From positions 62,001 to 126,000 of the forward strand of contig JAEYNP010000036.1 in NCBI GenBank assembly GCA_023412495.1: 64,000 nt of DNA, given 5' to 3'. The stretch's first letter is position 1. Every line of letters starts with the position of its first letter. Positions 44,373 through 53,348 of the stretch are shown piece by piece. The stretch is from Pseudomonadota bacterium. GTDB lineage: Bacteria; Desulfobacterota; Desulfobulbia; Desulfobulbales; Desulfocapsaceae. Made by a program: the position numbers and the translations under genes. The notes under the pieces were generated by a model that made no database searches, was not told the origin of the DNA, and saw only the letters and a list, made by a program, of their open reading frames with translations.

Positions 44373-45218
44373 CTACAGCTCTTCCGCCCCCTCCGATCTC
44401 CGCATATTTGCCTTGATCTTGCCGATTTTGTGCTTGCCGGCAACCTTGATGATCTCCCGTTGGGAGTCTTTGGAAAGATAAACGATACCGGAGACTTTGA
44501 TTTTCCGGGGATCCTCAACGGAACGGCTCTCCAGGACGATCTCCCATGCTTCGCGCAGTTCTCCGTCGACTCTTAGCTTCGTCTCACCCTTACAGCCGAG
44601 TCTCAGCTCGTACTGTTTCTTGCCGGTCAGAACATCGAAGACCTGCTCCTCGCCGAGCCGCCACTCACGGCTGCGAATGAAAAATACCGCGGAAAATGGA
44701 TCGAGGACAAGACTCTCAGAAACGAACTCCTGTTGAGCACGTTTCGGAATCTTGCCGGGCTTTTCCTCGATCTGCACGGTAACGGCGCGATTCGGCTCGA
44801 TGAATTTCATCAGATATGTCTTGGTCTTCGAGCCCTTCCTTTCCTCGATCATCGCCTCCGACGGCTGCACCGAGGGAGATATGACTGCATGGCCCCTGTA
44901 CTTCATCGTGAACAGATTGTTGATAAAGGACCGGACCTTTCCCACAACCTGGAGAACAAACTCCTCCCCTTGCCTTTTCACGTTGATGGTCGCCCTGCCG
45001 AGCTTGATGTCGTTTAAATAAATATCATAAGAGTTCACTCCGGCAAGGGGGTAGAATTTCCCATGGGCAACCAGTCGGGAGAGGGAATGAGCGTCAGGCG
45101 TGCCGACATCCGCAACCCTCCCCGCCCTTGCGGCCGATGGCGAAAGCCCCATCCCGACGGCAGCGGCAAGAATTAAAAAAGTGCATGAAATCGCTATTAT
45201 TTTTCTCGATGACTGCAA
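44373..45218 (-). CDS. Exported DUF3108 protein
   Basis: The 281-residue product has a signal peptide (CTFLILAAAVGMGLSPSAARA) and a beta-rich domain resembling DUF3108 (YDIYLNDIKLGRATINV, then VRSFINNLFTMKYRG and DPFSAVFFIRS). DUF3108 proteins are periplasmic and of unknown function. The start is TTG at 45218, supported by GGAGG 8 nt upstream. It lies 72 nt upstream of the kinase-like gene on the same strand and is divergent from an outer-membrane protein gene. Confidence 0.7.
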   Translation of the reverse strand: MQSSRKIIAISCTFLILAAAVGMGLSPSAARAGRVADVGTPDAHSLSRLVAHGKFYPLAGVNSYDIYLNDIKLGRATINVKRQGEEFVLQVVGKVRSFINNLFTMKYRGHAVISPSVQPSEAMIEERKGSKTKTYLMKFIEPNRAVTVQIEEKPGKIPKRAQQEFVSESLVLDPFSAVFFIRSREWRLGEEQVFDVLTGKKQYELRLGCKGETKLRVDGELREAWEIVLESRSVEDPRKIKVSGIVYLSKDSQREIIKVAGKHKIGKIKANMRRSEGAEEL

Positions 45219-45352
45219 GGGTTTTTCCTCCCCGGGCTTGATGTTCCATTGTAAGTCAGCCCGATTTTTAGTACCGTTTGTTTTACTAGGTAATCATTAC
45301 TGGGCAATTTGGGAAAACAAGGAGAAAAATCGTTACGACAGGAAGAGGAAAT

Positions 45353-46369
45353 ATGAAAAGCACAATCCGCCCGGCGGCAATGGTCTTGTTCATTTTCTTG
45401 TCCTGCAGCGCGGTTCCGGCCCAGGAACATCCCCAGGATTGGGGCGCCCAACAGGGTGGAGACATACCGATGCTGAGCGAGGATCAGGAAAAGGCCCTCG
45501 ACAGCGCCCAGGAAGCGGCGACGCAAAGGCTGATGGCTGCAGCGGACTGGATCGATTCCTTTTTTGATGACAGGCGAACGGTGGTCGAGGAAAACACCAG
45601 CCGCGCCACCGCCAAACTCTTGCTGGGATACAGCAGGTTCGATGACTTCGAAATCAAGCCTCGCCTGGATGTGCGACTGCGACTGACCCGGCTCTCCGAG
45701 CGGATGAATCTTTTTATCGAAGCCGCGGAAGACAAGGATTTCAACATCGGCAGCGACCCGCTCGACGACCGTCTCGCCAACGATGACGGCGAACGCAACG
45801 AGTTGACCGCGGGCCTGAGATATTTCCTCCGAGAGACCAGACGACTTAATATCAGCCTCGATGGCGGTTTGTCCTGGGATTACCTCTATGCCAGCATAAG
45901 ATATAGATCGCTTCAGGAATTCGGTTCATGGCAGGGGAGGTTCACCAACAGGCTGCGGTATTATACCGACGATGGCCTGGAGAATAAGGCCGCCTACGAT
46001 CTCGAGCGACGGCTGCACGAGAACTGGCTGTTCCGGACCACGACCGGCGTGGTTTTATCAGAGGAAGAGGAGGGTATTCCCCATTCCCAGTACTTCCGAC
46101 TTTTTCAAGTGTTGAGCCCCTATCAGGCAATCTCCTATGAGGCGGGAGTATATTTCGACACCGACCCCAGCTATAAAATGACCGACACCAGATTCCTGGT
46201 CAGATACCGGCAGCGATTTTATCGGGACTGGCTGGTGTTGGAGATTTCGCCCCGGGTCTATTTTCCTGAAGAGCATGACCGGGAGGCCAATCCCGGCATA
46301 ATCATCCAGTTCGAAGCCGCCTTCGGTTACGATGCCGATATAGAAGGGTACCGAAAGATCTTTCGCTGA
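45353..46369 (+). CDS. Exported beta-barrel-like protein of unknown function
   Basis: The 338-residue product has a signal peptide (cleavage near VPAQEH), a short helical segment (about 40-75) and then repeated amphipathic beta strands with many aromatic and arginine residues (RRLNISLDGGLSWDYLYASI and similar), as in outer-membrane barrels. AAGAGGAAAT precedes the ATG. It is divergent from the DUF3108 gene with a shared 134-nt control region. No family recognised. Confidence 0.6.
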   Translation: MKSTIRPAAMVLFIFLSCSAVPAQEHPQDWGAQQGGDIPMLSEDQEKALDSAQEAATQRLMAAADWIDSFFDDRRTVVEENTSRATAKLLLGYSRFDDFEIKPRLDVRLRLTRLSERMNLFIEAAEDKDFNIGSDPLDDRLANDDGERNELTAGLRYFLRETRRLNISLDGGLSWDYLYASIRYRSLQEFGSWQGRFTNRLRYYTDDGLENKAAYDLERRLHENWLFRTTTGVVLSEEEEGIPHSQYFRLFQVLSPYQAISYEAGVYFDTDPSYKMTDTRFLVRYRQRFYRDWLVLEISPRVYFPEEHDREANPGIIIQFEAAFGYDADIEGYRKIFR

Positions 46370-46440
46370 AGCCGGTAAGATTCTTTTCCCACAGCTCCAG
46401 AACACACCTACTCTCAACTTATTCCTTTAAAGCCTAATTG

Positions 46441-46460
46441 TTGTCGTAAGGTCTCGACAA
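46441..46460. promoter_or_regulatory. Inverted repeat upstream of dsdA
   Basis: TTGTCG-TAAGGTCT-CGACAA is a 6-bp perfect inverted repeat in the 224-nt gap before dsdA. It could be an operator. No dsdC-type activator gene is nearby. Confidence 0.3.
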
Positions 46461-46593
46461 TATATGAGTTTGGATATTTTCATTTTTTCGCTTATTATCA
46501 ATACGAGGCTTCAAGGCAGGATAACACCATTTTCGAAAACAGATGGGGCAGGAAAACGATACAGCTCCCCTCCTTACTCCGTGCGGAAATATC

Positions 46594-47952
46594 ATGGACA
46601 ATCTCGTTGGAGGAAAGAAGATTGGCGAATGGCTCCGCAAGATTCCGCTGCTCCGCGACGTCATGGCCGCTCGGGAGGTAACCTGGTTCACCCCGCAACC
46701 AGAGTCTGACGACGCCTCCGTCAATAGGCAACTCACCGCCGGCGACATCGATGAGGCGGCCGAGCGGTTCGAACGTTTCAGGCCCTTCATTGCCCGCGCC
46801 TTTCCGGAGACCGCCGCCGTGGGTGGACTGATCGAATCCCCGCTCCTGGAAATCCCTGCCATGCAGGCAGCACTCGCGAAACGATACGGATTCGATTTGC
46901 CGGGCAGGCTCCTGCTCAAATGCGACAACCTGTTGCCCGTCTCCGGCTCGATCAAGGCCCGCGGCGGCATCTATGAGGTTCTGAAGTTCGCGGAAGAGGT
47001 GGCCCTGTCCGAGAAGCTGCTCACACCCGGCGAAGACTACTCCGCACTGCTCAATGAGAAAGCCCGCAAAGTTTTTGCCGGATACAGCATCGCCGTTGGC
47101 TCGACCGGCAATCTGGGGCTGTCCATCGGCATCATGGGGGCCCGCTTCGGCTTCCGGGTGACTGTCCACATGTCGGCGGAGGCTCGCCAGTGGAAAAAGG
47201 ACCTCCTCCGCAAACACGGCGTGGAAGTGGTCGAGCATCCCGGCGACTACAGTCTCGCCGTCGCCACGGGTCGCCGGCAGGCGATGGGCGATCCCCGCTG
47301 CCACTTCATCGACGACGAGAACTCCACCGACCTCTTCCTGGGTTACGCCGTGGCCGCGGGCAGAGTCGCCCGGCAGCTCGCCGAGCTTGCCGTCCCGGTG
47401 GACGAAGACCACCCGCTCTTCGTCTATCTTCCCTGCGGGGTCGGCGGCGGGCCGGGCGGCATCACTTTCGGGATGAAGCAGATCTTCGGCGAAAATGTCC
47501 ACTGTTTTTTCGCCGAGCCGACCCACGCCCCTTGCATGCTCCTCGGCCTTGCCACAGGTCAGCACAACGAGGTTTCGGTGCAGGATTTCGGCCTGGACGG
47601 CAAGACCGCCGCCGACGGACTCGCAGTCGGCCGCCCCTCCGGCTTCATCGGAAAAAAGATGGCCTCGATGATCGACGGTGTCTTCACCGTGGAGGACGAT
47701 GAACTGTTTTGCCTGCTCGCCCTCCTTGCCGACAGCGAATCCATGCGCATGGAGCCTTCCGCCCTTGCCGGCATGTCCGGGCCGCCGCGGCTGATTGGGG
47801 CTGATGACTATCTTATAAAAAAAGGATATAAAGAGAAACTTTCCTGCGCTGCCCACCTTGTCTGGGGCACGGGCGGTCTTATGGTGCCGGAAGAAGAAAT
47901 GACAAGGTACTATGAACGAGGCAAGCAATTGATATGGCGACAACAACAGTAA
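46594..47952 (+). CDS. dsdA: D-serine ammonia-lyase (D-serine dehydratase)
   Basis: The 452-residue PLP enzyme converts D-serine to pyruvate and ammonia. It is co-linear with E. coli DsdA: TWFTP, AFPETAAVGGLIES, the PLP-lysine motif SGSIKARGGIYEVL, AVGSTGNLGLSIGIM, the glycine loop PCGVGGGPGG and ADGLAVGRPSGF. The ATG at 46594 is favoured because it aligns with the E. coli start and has GGAAAT upstream; a start 17 codons earlier is possible. No transporter or regulator of D-serine accompanies it. Its TAA stop overlaps a palindromic repeat. Confidence 0.92.
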   Translation: MDNLVGGKKIGEWLRKIPLLRDVMAAREVTWFTPQPESDDASVNRQLTAGDIDEAAERFERFRPFIARAFPETAAVGGLIESPLLEIPAMQAALAKRYGFDLPGRLLLKCDNLLPVSGSIKARGGIYEVLKFAEEVALSEKLLTPGEDYSALLNEKARKVFAGYSIAVGSTGNLGLSIGIMGARFGFRVTVHMSAEARQWKKDLLRKHGVEVVEHPGDYSLAVATGRRQAMGDPRCHFIDDENSTDLFLGYAVAAGRVARQLAELAVPVDEDHPLFVYLPCGVGGGPGGITFGMKQIFGENVHCFFAEPTHAPCMLLGLATGQHNEVSVQDFGLDGKTAADGLAVGRPSGFIGKKMASMIDGVFTVEDDELFCLLALLADSESMRMEPSALAGMSGPPRLIGADDYLIKKGYKEKLSCAAHLVWGTGGLMVPEEEMTRYYERGKQLIWRQQQ

Positions 47953-48045
47953 GCTATCAGCAATCGGCTTTCAGCGTTCAGCTCTTTCAGAGTGTTTCGT
48001 TCATTGTTTTTTAGCCGACAGCTGATCGTTGATTGCTGACAGCTT
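47951..48045. repeat. Inverted repeat between dsdA and the EAL-HDOD gene
   Basis: AAGCTATCAGCAATC (47951-47965) is matched by GATTGCTGACAGCTT (48031-48045), a 15-bp inverted repeat with one mismatch, and shorter TCAGC/GCTGA units lie between. The first two bases form the dsdA TAA stop codon with the preceding T. It may fold into a long hairpin terminating the dsdA transcript. Confidence 0.65.
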
Positions 48046-48053
48046 GCTTATAT

Positions 48054-49265
48054 ATGGAAACGACAATCGCCAGACAGCCGATCTTCAACGCCCGCAAGAA
48101 TCTCTATGCCTATGAACTCCTGTATCGGGGACTGGAGGAACTGAGCCTCGCTCTGATCGGCGGCGACCGGGCTACCTCGGCGGTGCTCACCAGTTCTTTT
48201 CTTACCGAAGGTTTGGAGCGAATCAGCAACAGCCGGCCCTGCTTCGTTAATTTCACCGAGGAATTGCTGGTGCAGAACGTTGCCGCCAGTTTTCCGAACG
48301 ACAAGATCGTCGTGGAGATCCTCGAAGACGTGCAGCCGACCGCAGCGGTCATCGATTCCTGCCGTCAATTGAAAAAACAGGGATATACCCTGGCCCTCGA
48401 TGATTTCGTGTACAACAGGAACCTGACGCCCCTGATCGAACTGGCCGATATCATCAAGTTCGATTTCCGACTCACCCCGAGCGACGGGATCAGGGACGCC
48501 ATCCAGGCCCTTGCCCCTTACCGTCTCGAATACCTTGCCGAGAAGGTCGAAACCTACGAAGAGTTCGAACAGGCCGCGAATCTCGGTTTCAGCTACTTTC
48601 AGGGCTATTTCTTCGCCAAACCGGAAGTGATGCAAATCAAGGAACTCGAAGCCGGCAAGCTTACCCTGATCAACCTGATGGCCGAGGTCAATCGTCCCGA
48701 AATCGAAAGAAAGAGACTGATCGAGCTCATCGCCACCGACGTCTCGATCTCCTACAAGCTATTGCGCTACATCAATTCCGCCTACTTTTCCAGGCTGAAC
48801 AAGATCGACTCCATTCCTTATGCCATCGCCTACCTGGGAGAGATCGAGGTCCGGCGGTTCATCATCATGCTGGCACTTTCGCAAATGCCCTCGAACAAAC
48901 CGGCGGAATTGCTGAGACTGGCAGTGATCCGGGCCAAATTCTGCGAAGGCCTGGCCCGGGCCAGCCGTCGCAGGCCCAACGCGGACGAGCTTTTCATGGT
49001 CGGCCTGTTCTCCCTTCTGCCCGCCATGCTCGATGCCCAGGAGGAAAAGATCTTCAACAAAATCCCCATCTCCGCGGAGGCCATCTCCGCGCTCACCCGA
49101 ATGCAAGGGCCCTTCGCAGGCTTCCTGGCCACGGTCATCGCTTATGAGAACCGGGCGGAATCTTCCTGCCTCGGCGCACTCAAAGAGATCGAGGTTCCCG
49201 GAGACAAGGTGGCCGGCATCTATCTTCAAGCGGTCTATTATGCCGACACGCTTACCGACCTCTAG
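48054..49265 (+). CDS. EAL-HDOD signalling protein (YuxH type)
   Basis: The 403-residue protein combines an N-terminal EAL-type domain (about 1-200; the signature is degenerate, YELLYRG instead of EAL, with IVVEILED and ALDDF later) and a C-terminal HDOD domain (about 205-390: LIELIATDVSISYKLLRYIN, then IAYLGEIEVRRFI). Such proteins often bind rather than cleave cyclic di-GMP and regulate motility or attachment. The start at ATG 48054 is clear in frame but has no ribosome-binding site, perhaps because a repeat has inserted just upstream. Confidence 0.85.
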   Translation: METTIARQPIFNARKNLYAYELLYRGLEELSLALIGGDRATSAVLTSSFLTEGLERISNSRPCFVNFTEELLVQNVAASFPNDKIVVEILEDVQPTAAVIDSCRQLKKQGYTLALDDFVYNRNLTPLIELADIIKFDFRLTPSDGIRDAIQALAPYRLEYLAEKVETYEEFEQAANLGFSYFQGYFFAKPEVMQIKELEAGKLTLINLMAEVNRPEIERKRLIELIATDVSISYKLLRYINSAYFSRLNKIDSIPYAIAYLGEIEVRRFIIMLALSQMPSNKPAELLRLAVIRAKFCEGLARASRRRPNADELFMVGLFSLLPAMLDAQEEKIFNKIPISAEAISALTRMQGPFAGFLATVIAYENRAESSCLGALKEIEVPGDKVAGIYLQAVYYADTLTDL

Positions 49266-49616
49266 GAGTTTTTAATACTCTTTTCACCGGCAACCGATTC
49301 TGCGACAGAACGGAAAAACCTCCTGCCACTGCTCCTGGCAGCTGCCGCCATAACTGCCATCGGCCTCTCTTTCGGGATCCACGCCATGATCGTCGGCCAT
49401 GGCCACGTCTTCGGCACTTCCCGGAGGTGCCGTGGGGCATTCTCATAACCCCTTACGTCTTCTTTGCCTGCCTTGCCACCGGGATCTGCATCGTCTTCTC
49501 CTTCGGTCAGGTCTTTCGCAGCAAAACCTTTGAAACGCTGGTCAACCGGACCGTGTTCCTGGCCATTATCGCCATGGTCTCGGGTCTCTTGTCCATCGGC
49601 CTAAAACACTGGAACC
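49266..49616 (+). pseudogene. Broken NrfD/HybB-type quinol-oxidoreductase membrane subunit
   Basis: Two frames together give the N-terminal third of an NrfD-family membrane protein: LLPLLLAAAAITAIGLSFG... and, after a one-base deletion near 49421-49426, VPWGILITPYVFFACLATG, a hallmark of the family. The start codon is missing, the reading frame is broken and the gene is cut off after about 115 codons where the convergent DsrE gene ends. It is clearly non-functional. Intact relatives anchor polysulfide, nitrite or DsrMKJOP-type complexes. Confidence 0.75.
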
Positions 49617-50107
49617 AGGGAATAGTCCTTATGCTGGTACCCCAGCGAGGCGATCCAGCCATTATCCACCCGTTTGATTTCCGACGCGATGGAATCCGGG
49701 GCGACCTTGAAGTAATCGATGGCGACCTTGCACACCTCGAGGTGGATACCGTCCTTATCCATGGCGGAGAGGACACTGTCGAATTCCGCGAGCTTCTTCT
49801 TCTCCTCTTCGGAAAACTTTTCCCGGTCCTTGGACAAGAGCATCACCGAAGGCCCCATGAATATAACGACGAATTTCGGTTTTTCCGAAATGGCGCGCAC
49901 AGCCTGGTCCTTATATGTTTCGTGGATCAATTTCAGATGGTCCAGGCCGCTTTGCACCTTCCCGTCCCGGAAATCATACATCGTACTGACCGACTTGACG
50001 TCTTTCAGCGCCTCGTATTCCGCGGCATGCGCCGAATCAAGCAAAGTTCCCATCGGAAACAAACCGAGACAGGCGGCAAAAAGCACGGACATGCCCAGCT
50101 TTCTCAT
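49601..50107 (-). CDS. Periplasmic DsrE-like protein
   Basis: The 168-residue product has a signal peptide (cleavage near AHAAEY) and a DsrE/DsrF-like domain with an active-site-type cysteine in HLEVCKVAIDYF and the FVVIFMGPSVMLLS strand. DsrE proteins carry sulfur as a persulfide; exported members are of uncertain role. GGAGG lies 7 nt before the ATG. It follows the diiron protein gene by 35 nt on the same strand and converges on a broken NrfD-like gene. Confidence 0.8.
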   Translation of the reverse strand: MRKLGMSVLFAACLGLFPMGTLLDSAHAAEYEALKDVKSVSTMYDFRDGKVQSGLDHLKLIHETYKDQAVRAISEKPKFVVIFMGPSVMLLSKDREKFSEEEKKKLAEFDSVLSAMDKDGIHLEVCKVAIDYFKVAPDSIASEIKRVDNGWIASLGYQHKDYSLVPVF

Positions 50108-50142
50108 AACAGCACCTCCTCTGTATCTGCCGGGAGCAAGAA

Positions 50143-51084
50143 TCAGGTAAATGACGCCAGCGCCTTGCCGAGCCGCTCCCGTTGCTCGGCCGTGGCGACT
50201 GTATTCAGCATTTTCAGGTAGCGCGGGTGCTCCACGCCGGAAAAGATGTACTGCCGGCGATAAGCCTTGAGAAATCCCTCCCCGAGCCGCCGGATTTCCT
50301 CTTCACTGAAGGTTCTTCCGGTTTTGCCGCATGTCTTGATGAAATACTCGACATCCGACCCGCTCTGGGTCTGGAGGATCTTGTCGACATCCGCGACAAT
50401 GGCGATCAGCTCATCCACCGCCTGGTCACGCTCTCTGTCGGAAATCCTTTGGTTTTCCCGCTCCCATTCCAGCTCGTCGATCAAGGCATGGGAAGTCTCC
50501 TCCTTCCAGTGGAACAGGAAGATATCCTTGTACAGATCCGACAAGTTAGGGTCAGGAGCGATGCTTTCCCGGTAGTGATCCTGGGTGAACAGCTCGATCT
50601 CCAGAATGAGCCCCATTACCGCCCAGGTGGAATTCTGCAGGACGGCTTTGGCCACCGCGTCCGGGTCGGGCAGAAAGGTATAACCGGGGGGCATACCCTC
50701 CGCCATCATCGGCTCGATCCGGCGGAAGAGGATCTGGTGCTTGAGCTCCTCGTCGCAGAACCGCACCAGCGATTCCAGGGCGACCTGGCTTCCGAGCCAG
50801 TGGGCGCGGGTGCAGTCGAGCAACTTCGCGGTGATGAATCTTTCGACGAAGCCGAACATGTTGGCATAGGTCCGGCCCTGAATCCGGCTGATGAACCGCT
50901 TGTCGTCCTCGGAAAGAAATTCCAATTCCTCCATTTTCGTCAGGCCGTCCGGCAGGAATTTCTGGGAGAAATCAAAGGTTCGGCCGCGCAGTACATCTTT
51001 ATCGATATCCCAGCGCACCCGCTTCGAAACCTCGATACATTTGGCATACCTGTCGTCATTGATCTGCTGTGGCGATGGCTGCAT
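50143..51084 (-). CDS. Ferritin-like diiron protein of unknown reaction
   Basis: The 313-residue helical protein has the elements of a diiron four-helix bundle: FVERFITAKLLD, DEELKHQILF (E-x2-H), EIELFTQDHYRES and EETSHALIDE (E-x3-H). The arrangement recalls AurF-type oxygenases and related ferritin-like enzymes, but I cannot assign a substrate. It is cytoplasmic, with GGAGAG before the ATG. It precedes the exported DsrE gene on the same strand. It could oxidise a small molecule or defend against oxygen or peroxide. Confidence 0.65.
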   Translation of the reverse strand: MQPSPQQINDDRYAKCIEVSKRVRWDIDKDVLRGRTFDFSQKFLPDGLTKMEELEFLSEDDKRFISRIQGRTYANMFGFVERFITAKLLDCTRAHWLGSQVALESLVRFCDEELKHQILFRRIEPMMAEGMPPGYTFLPDPDAVAKAVLQNSTWAVMGLILEIELFTQDHYRESIAPDPNLSDLYKDIFLFHWKEETSHALIDELEWERENQRISDRERDQAVDELIAIVADVDKILQTQSGSDVEYFIKTCGKTGRTFSEEEIRRLGEGFLKAYRRQYIFSGVEHPRYLKMLNTVATAEQRERLGKALASFT

Positions 51085-51665
51085 CTCACTCTCCTTTCAC
51101 TGGTTATATAATAATCGATGAAGTAGTCGTATTTGTTCGTGATTTCATGAGAAACCCTCGCCAAATACGCGGCTGACAACATGAACGGAGTGATTCAGTT
51201 CGGAATAAAGAGAAGCAATCAGTTACACCTTAACAATGAGCGCATGAAGATTCAAGTTAACGTTAGGCATTAGGCACTGCCCCAGGAACCGGCATTTGGC
51301 TTATGGTGGTCGATGAAATCGCCGAGCAGCTGCAGGTAAAGTTCAAGGAGCAGGGCTCGGTCTGATCAGCGCCTTCGCACCAACTTGTGGGCGGGAGGCG
51401 TTGAAAATATTCGATTGAACCATCCCCTCCTCTTCGAAAGCTCTGAACTCCACATTCAGCTGACCAGCCTGATCGTCGGTCTGAGCTGGGCATTCTAGTC
51501 AGGGAATCGCGCTCGCTGACAAGCGTTCACCCATGCTTTCGGTATTCGCTCTCCGGTAAAGCAAGAAGTGGCGGCCTTCGGGAGCGGTCTGCGGCGCTCC
51601 GGCACCTTTTTCTGCAATACTCTCCCTGCTTCTTCCCGCTTCTATCGCCTGATGCGGTCCAGCCT
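51085..51665. other. Intergenic stretch with decayed coding scraps
   Basis: No intact gene is present. Two short plus-strand segments read like C-terminal ends of proteins in different frames: 51303-51365 (VVDEIAEQLQ...) and 51421-51498 (HPLLFESSELHIQL...LSWAF), the second reminiscent of a TetR-type C-terminus. They suggest a degraded gene between the carbonic anhydrase and diiron genes. Confidence 0.35.
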
Positions 51666-52460
51666 CTATTCGGCAGTGGGCGACTGATCAGTTCCATCGA
51701 GAACTCCGAGCTTGGTTGGATGCCGCTTGCCAAGCGTACGCTGGACCTGGCGAGCGTTGAAGTGAATGCGCTCGGCGAACTGTGCCATATCTTCATCCGA
51801 GACGGTCACCGGCTCTGTCATTACGATCCATTGCACTCCCTCGGTACAGGGAGGTGTTGTGAGAGAGCCCACGTAGCGGTAGAGATGCCGCGAACTGGGG
51901 AGAAACGTGGCCGGGTCGAATGGTGTTTCCAGATGGTGGTTCACATCGATGTCATCTGGAAGGTTCTCGAAAATGGGTGCCAGCGCCCCACTGCTCGTTC
52001 CGCGCTCCAGGAAAACGCCGATCACTGCATACGAACCGTCAGCGCTTTGGTGCACCAAATGCATCTCCATGTCGAAGCCATGGTTCTTTACCCTATGTTC
52101 GCTTGCGGTATGGAAGTGAAACTGCACCAGTTCATACACAACACCATCGAGCGTGAGGGTGTTGTTGCCGATTGTCTCCACTTCGATCGTGTGGCCATTA
52201 TTGAAAATTTCGCCTGTTGTGGTCCCGTAGTCAATTGACAGTCTGCGCGGAGGTTGAGGATGATGGGGAAACTGCGCAAAGTCCACGGGAGACTGCATCT
52301 CTCCGCTGCCGCATATCGCCCAGTCCGGGCTCAGTTCACCCCAATGTGCGGGGCCGATATCCCCAAAGTAGCCGAATTCCTGCGCCCTCACGGCATCGAG
52401 CGTCAAGAGCGCCCATGCAGTCACCGTCAGTCCTATGACAACCTTGATTTTCATCTGCAT
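51666..52460 (-). CDS. Periplasmic alpha-carbonic anhydrase
   Basis: The 264-residue product has a signal peptide (cleavage near VRAQEF) and an alpha-type carbonic anhydrase domain with the three zinc-binding histidines in QFHFH and EMHLVH, the ICGSGEMQSPVD N-terminal motif and SLTTPPCTEGVQW. It interconverts CO2 and bicarbonate in the periplasm. GGAGG lies 8 nt upstream of the ATG. It appears monocistronic. Confidence 0.93.
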   Translation of the reverse strand: MQMKIKVVIGLTVTAWALLTLDAVRAQEFGYFGDIGPAHWGELSPDWAICGSGEMQSPVDFAQFPHHPQPPRRLSIDYGTTTGEIFNNGHTIEVETIGNNTLTLDGVVYELVQFHFHTASEHRVKNHGFDMEMHLVHQSADGSYAVIGVFLERGTSSGALAPIFENLPDDIDVNHHLETPFDPATFLPSSRHLYRYVGSLTTPPCTEGVQWIVMTEPVTVSDEDMAQFAERIHFNARQVQRTLGKRHPTKLGVLDGTDQSPTAE

Positions 52461-52809
52461 CTTGAAGTCCTCCTCGAGTGTCGTTCTCCGCCGTCACGTC
52501 AACTGGCGGAACCATAGCACAGCCTGGCAGTGACCAAGCCGTGCCCCTTGGCCAAATATCTCCCTCAACGTGTTTTCGTCTGATACGAACAACTCGATCA
52601 ATATCACTGTTGGAATATCTTTCCGGGATATATCGACATGTCAAGGCAGCTGTCGCCATTTCCCCTGAAAAAGAAAGCGGCTCATCGAACAGGATTGTGA
52701 GGCACCAGCGGACTTATATAAACATTATTACCGGAGTATTTCAATCAAGCGATCACACCTATATTTTGTCAGAATAAAAAGTAAAGGAAACCGCTTTCTC
52801 CGGAAAACC
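52461..52809. other. Intergenic stretch with no recognisable gene
   Basis: The 349 nt between the carbonic anhydrase start and the end of the next membrane-protein gene contain no frame with coding character and no clear hairpin. It presumably holds the carbonic anhydrase promoter. Confidence 0.4.
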
Positions 52810-53322
52810 TCACTCATTTGAATCTGTGCTGCGGGTTCCAAAGAAGATGTCTCTGACTCTGCCCGAGCCTATCGCATGGACTAATTCGTAGGCAAGGCAG
52901 TATGCAAGAAGACCTCCCATAATCCAGAGTATCAGCACCACGAGCAAAGGCCATGAGACCTCTTCGTACAAGGCCCTGATACCGGTCATGAAGCCGCCGT
53001 GTTTTGCCGCGAGGGGAACTGCCTCCTCCAGGACCTTGAACAGGAACACCACAATGCTGTACAACAAGGTCTTCCAAAGGACTTGAACAAAGCGCCGGCT
53101 CGAAAACCACCGGGACATCGGCAGTGCTTCGACAACGAGAATCGCCTTAGCGACAATGAGGGCTCCCACCGTTGCACTCACGGCGCGCAGCGCGGGGAGG
53201 CTGTATTCGCCCAGCGATACTGCTTTGGTCAGGGCGATCATGTGAAAAAGGAACAGGAAGAAAATCGTTGCAGGCAGCGCTTCTCGAATCTCCGTTGCAA
53301 GGATTGCTGAAATCTTTCCCAT
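52810..53322 (-). CDS. Small integral membrane protein of unknown function
   Basis: The 170-residue protein has four predicted spans (about 18-33, 48-66, 84-101, 123-145) and short charged loops, with no family recognised. GGAGAG precedes the ATG by about 5 nt. It lies 26 nt after the lipase-like gene on the same strand and is probably co-transcribed with it. Confidence 0.6.
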   Translation of the reverse strand: MGKISAILATEIREALPATIFFLFLFHMIALTKAVSLGEYSLPALRAVSATVGALIVAKAILVVEALPMSRWFSSRRFVQVLWKTLLYSIVVFLFKVLEEAVPLAAKHGGFMTGIRALYEEVSWPLLVVLILWIMGGLLAYCLAYELVHAIGSGRVRDIFFGTRSTDSNE

Positions 53323-53348
53323 AGCTCTCTCCTTGGAGAGTCAAATCT

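Noticed and set aside
49427..50221. 264-codon plus-strand frame starting at GTG as a new gene
   Set aside because: Its first part is the shifted continuation of the broken NrfD-like gene and the rest is antisense to the DsrE gene.
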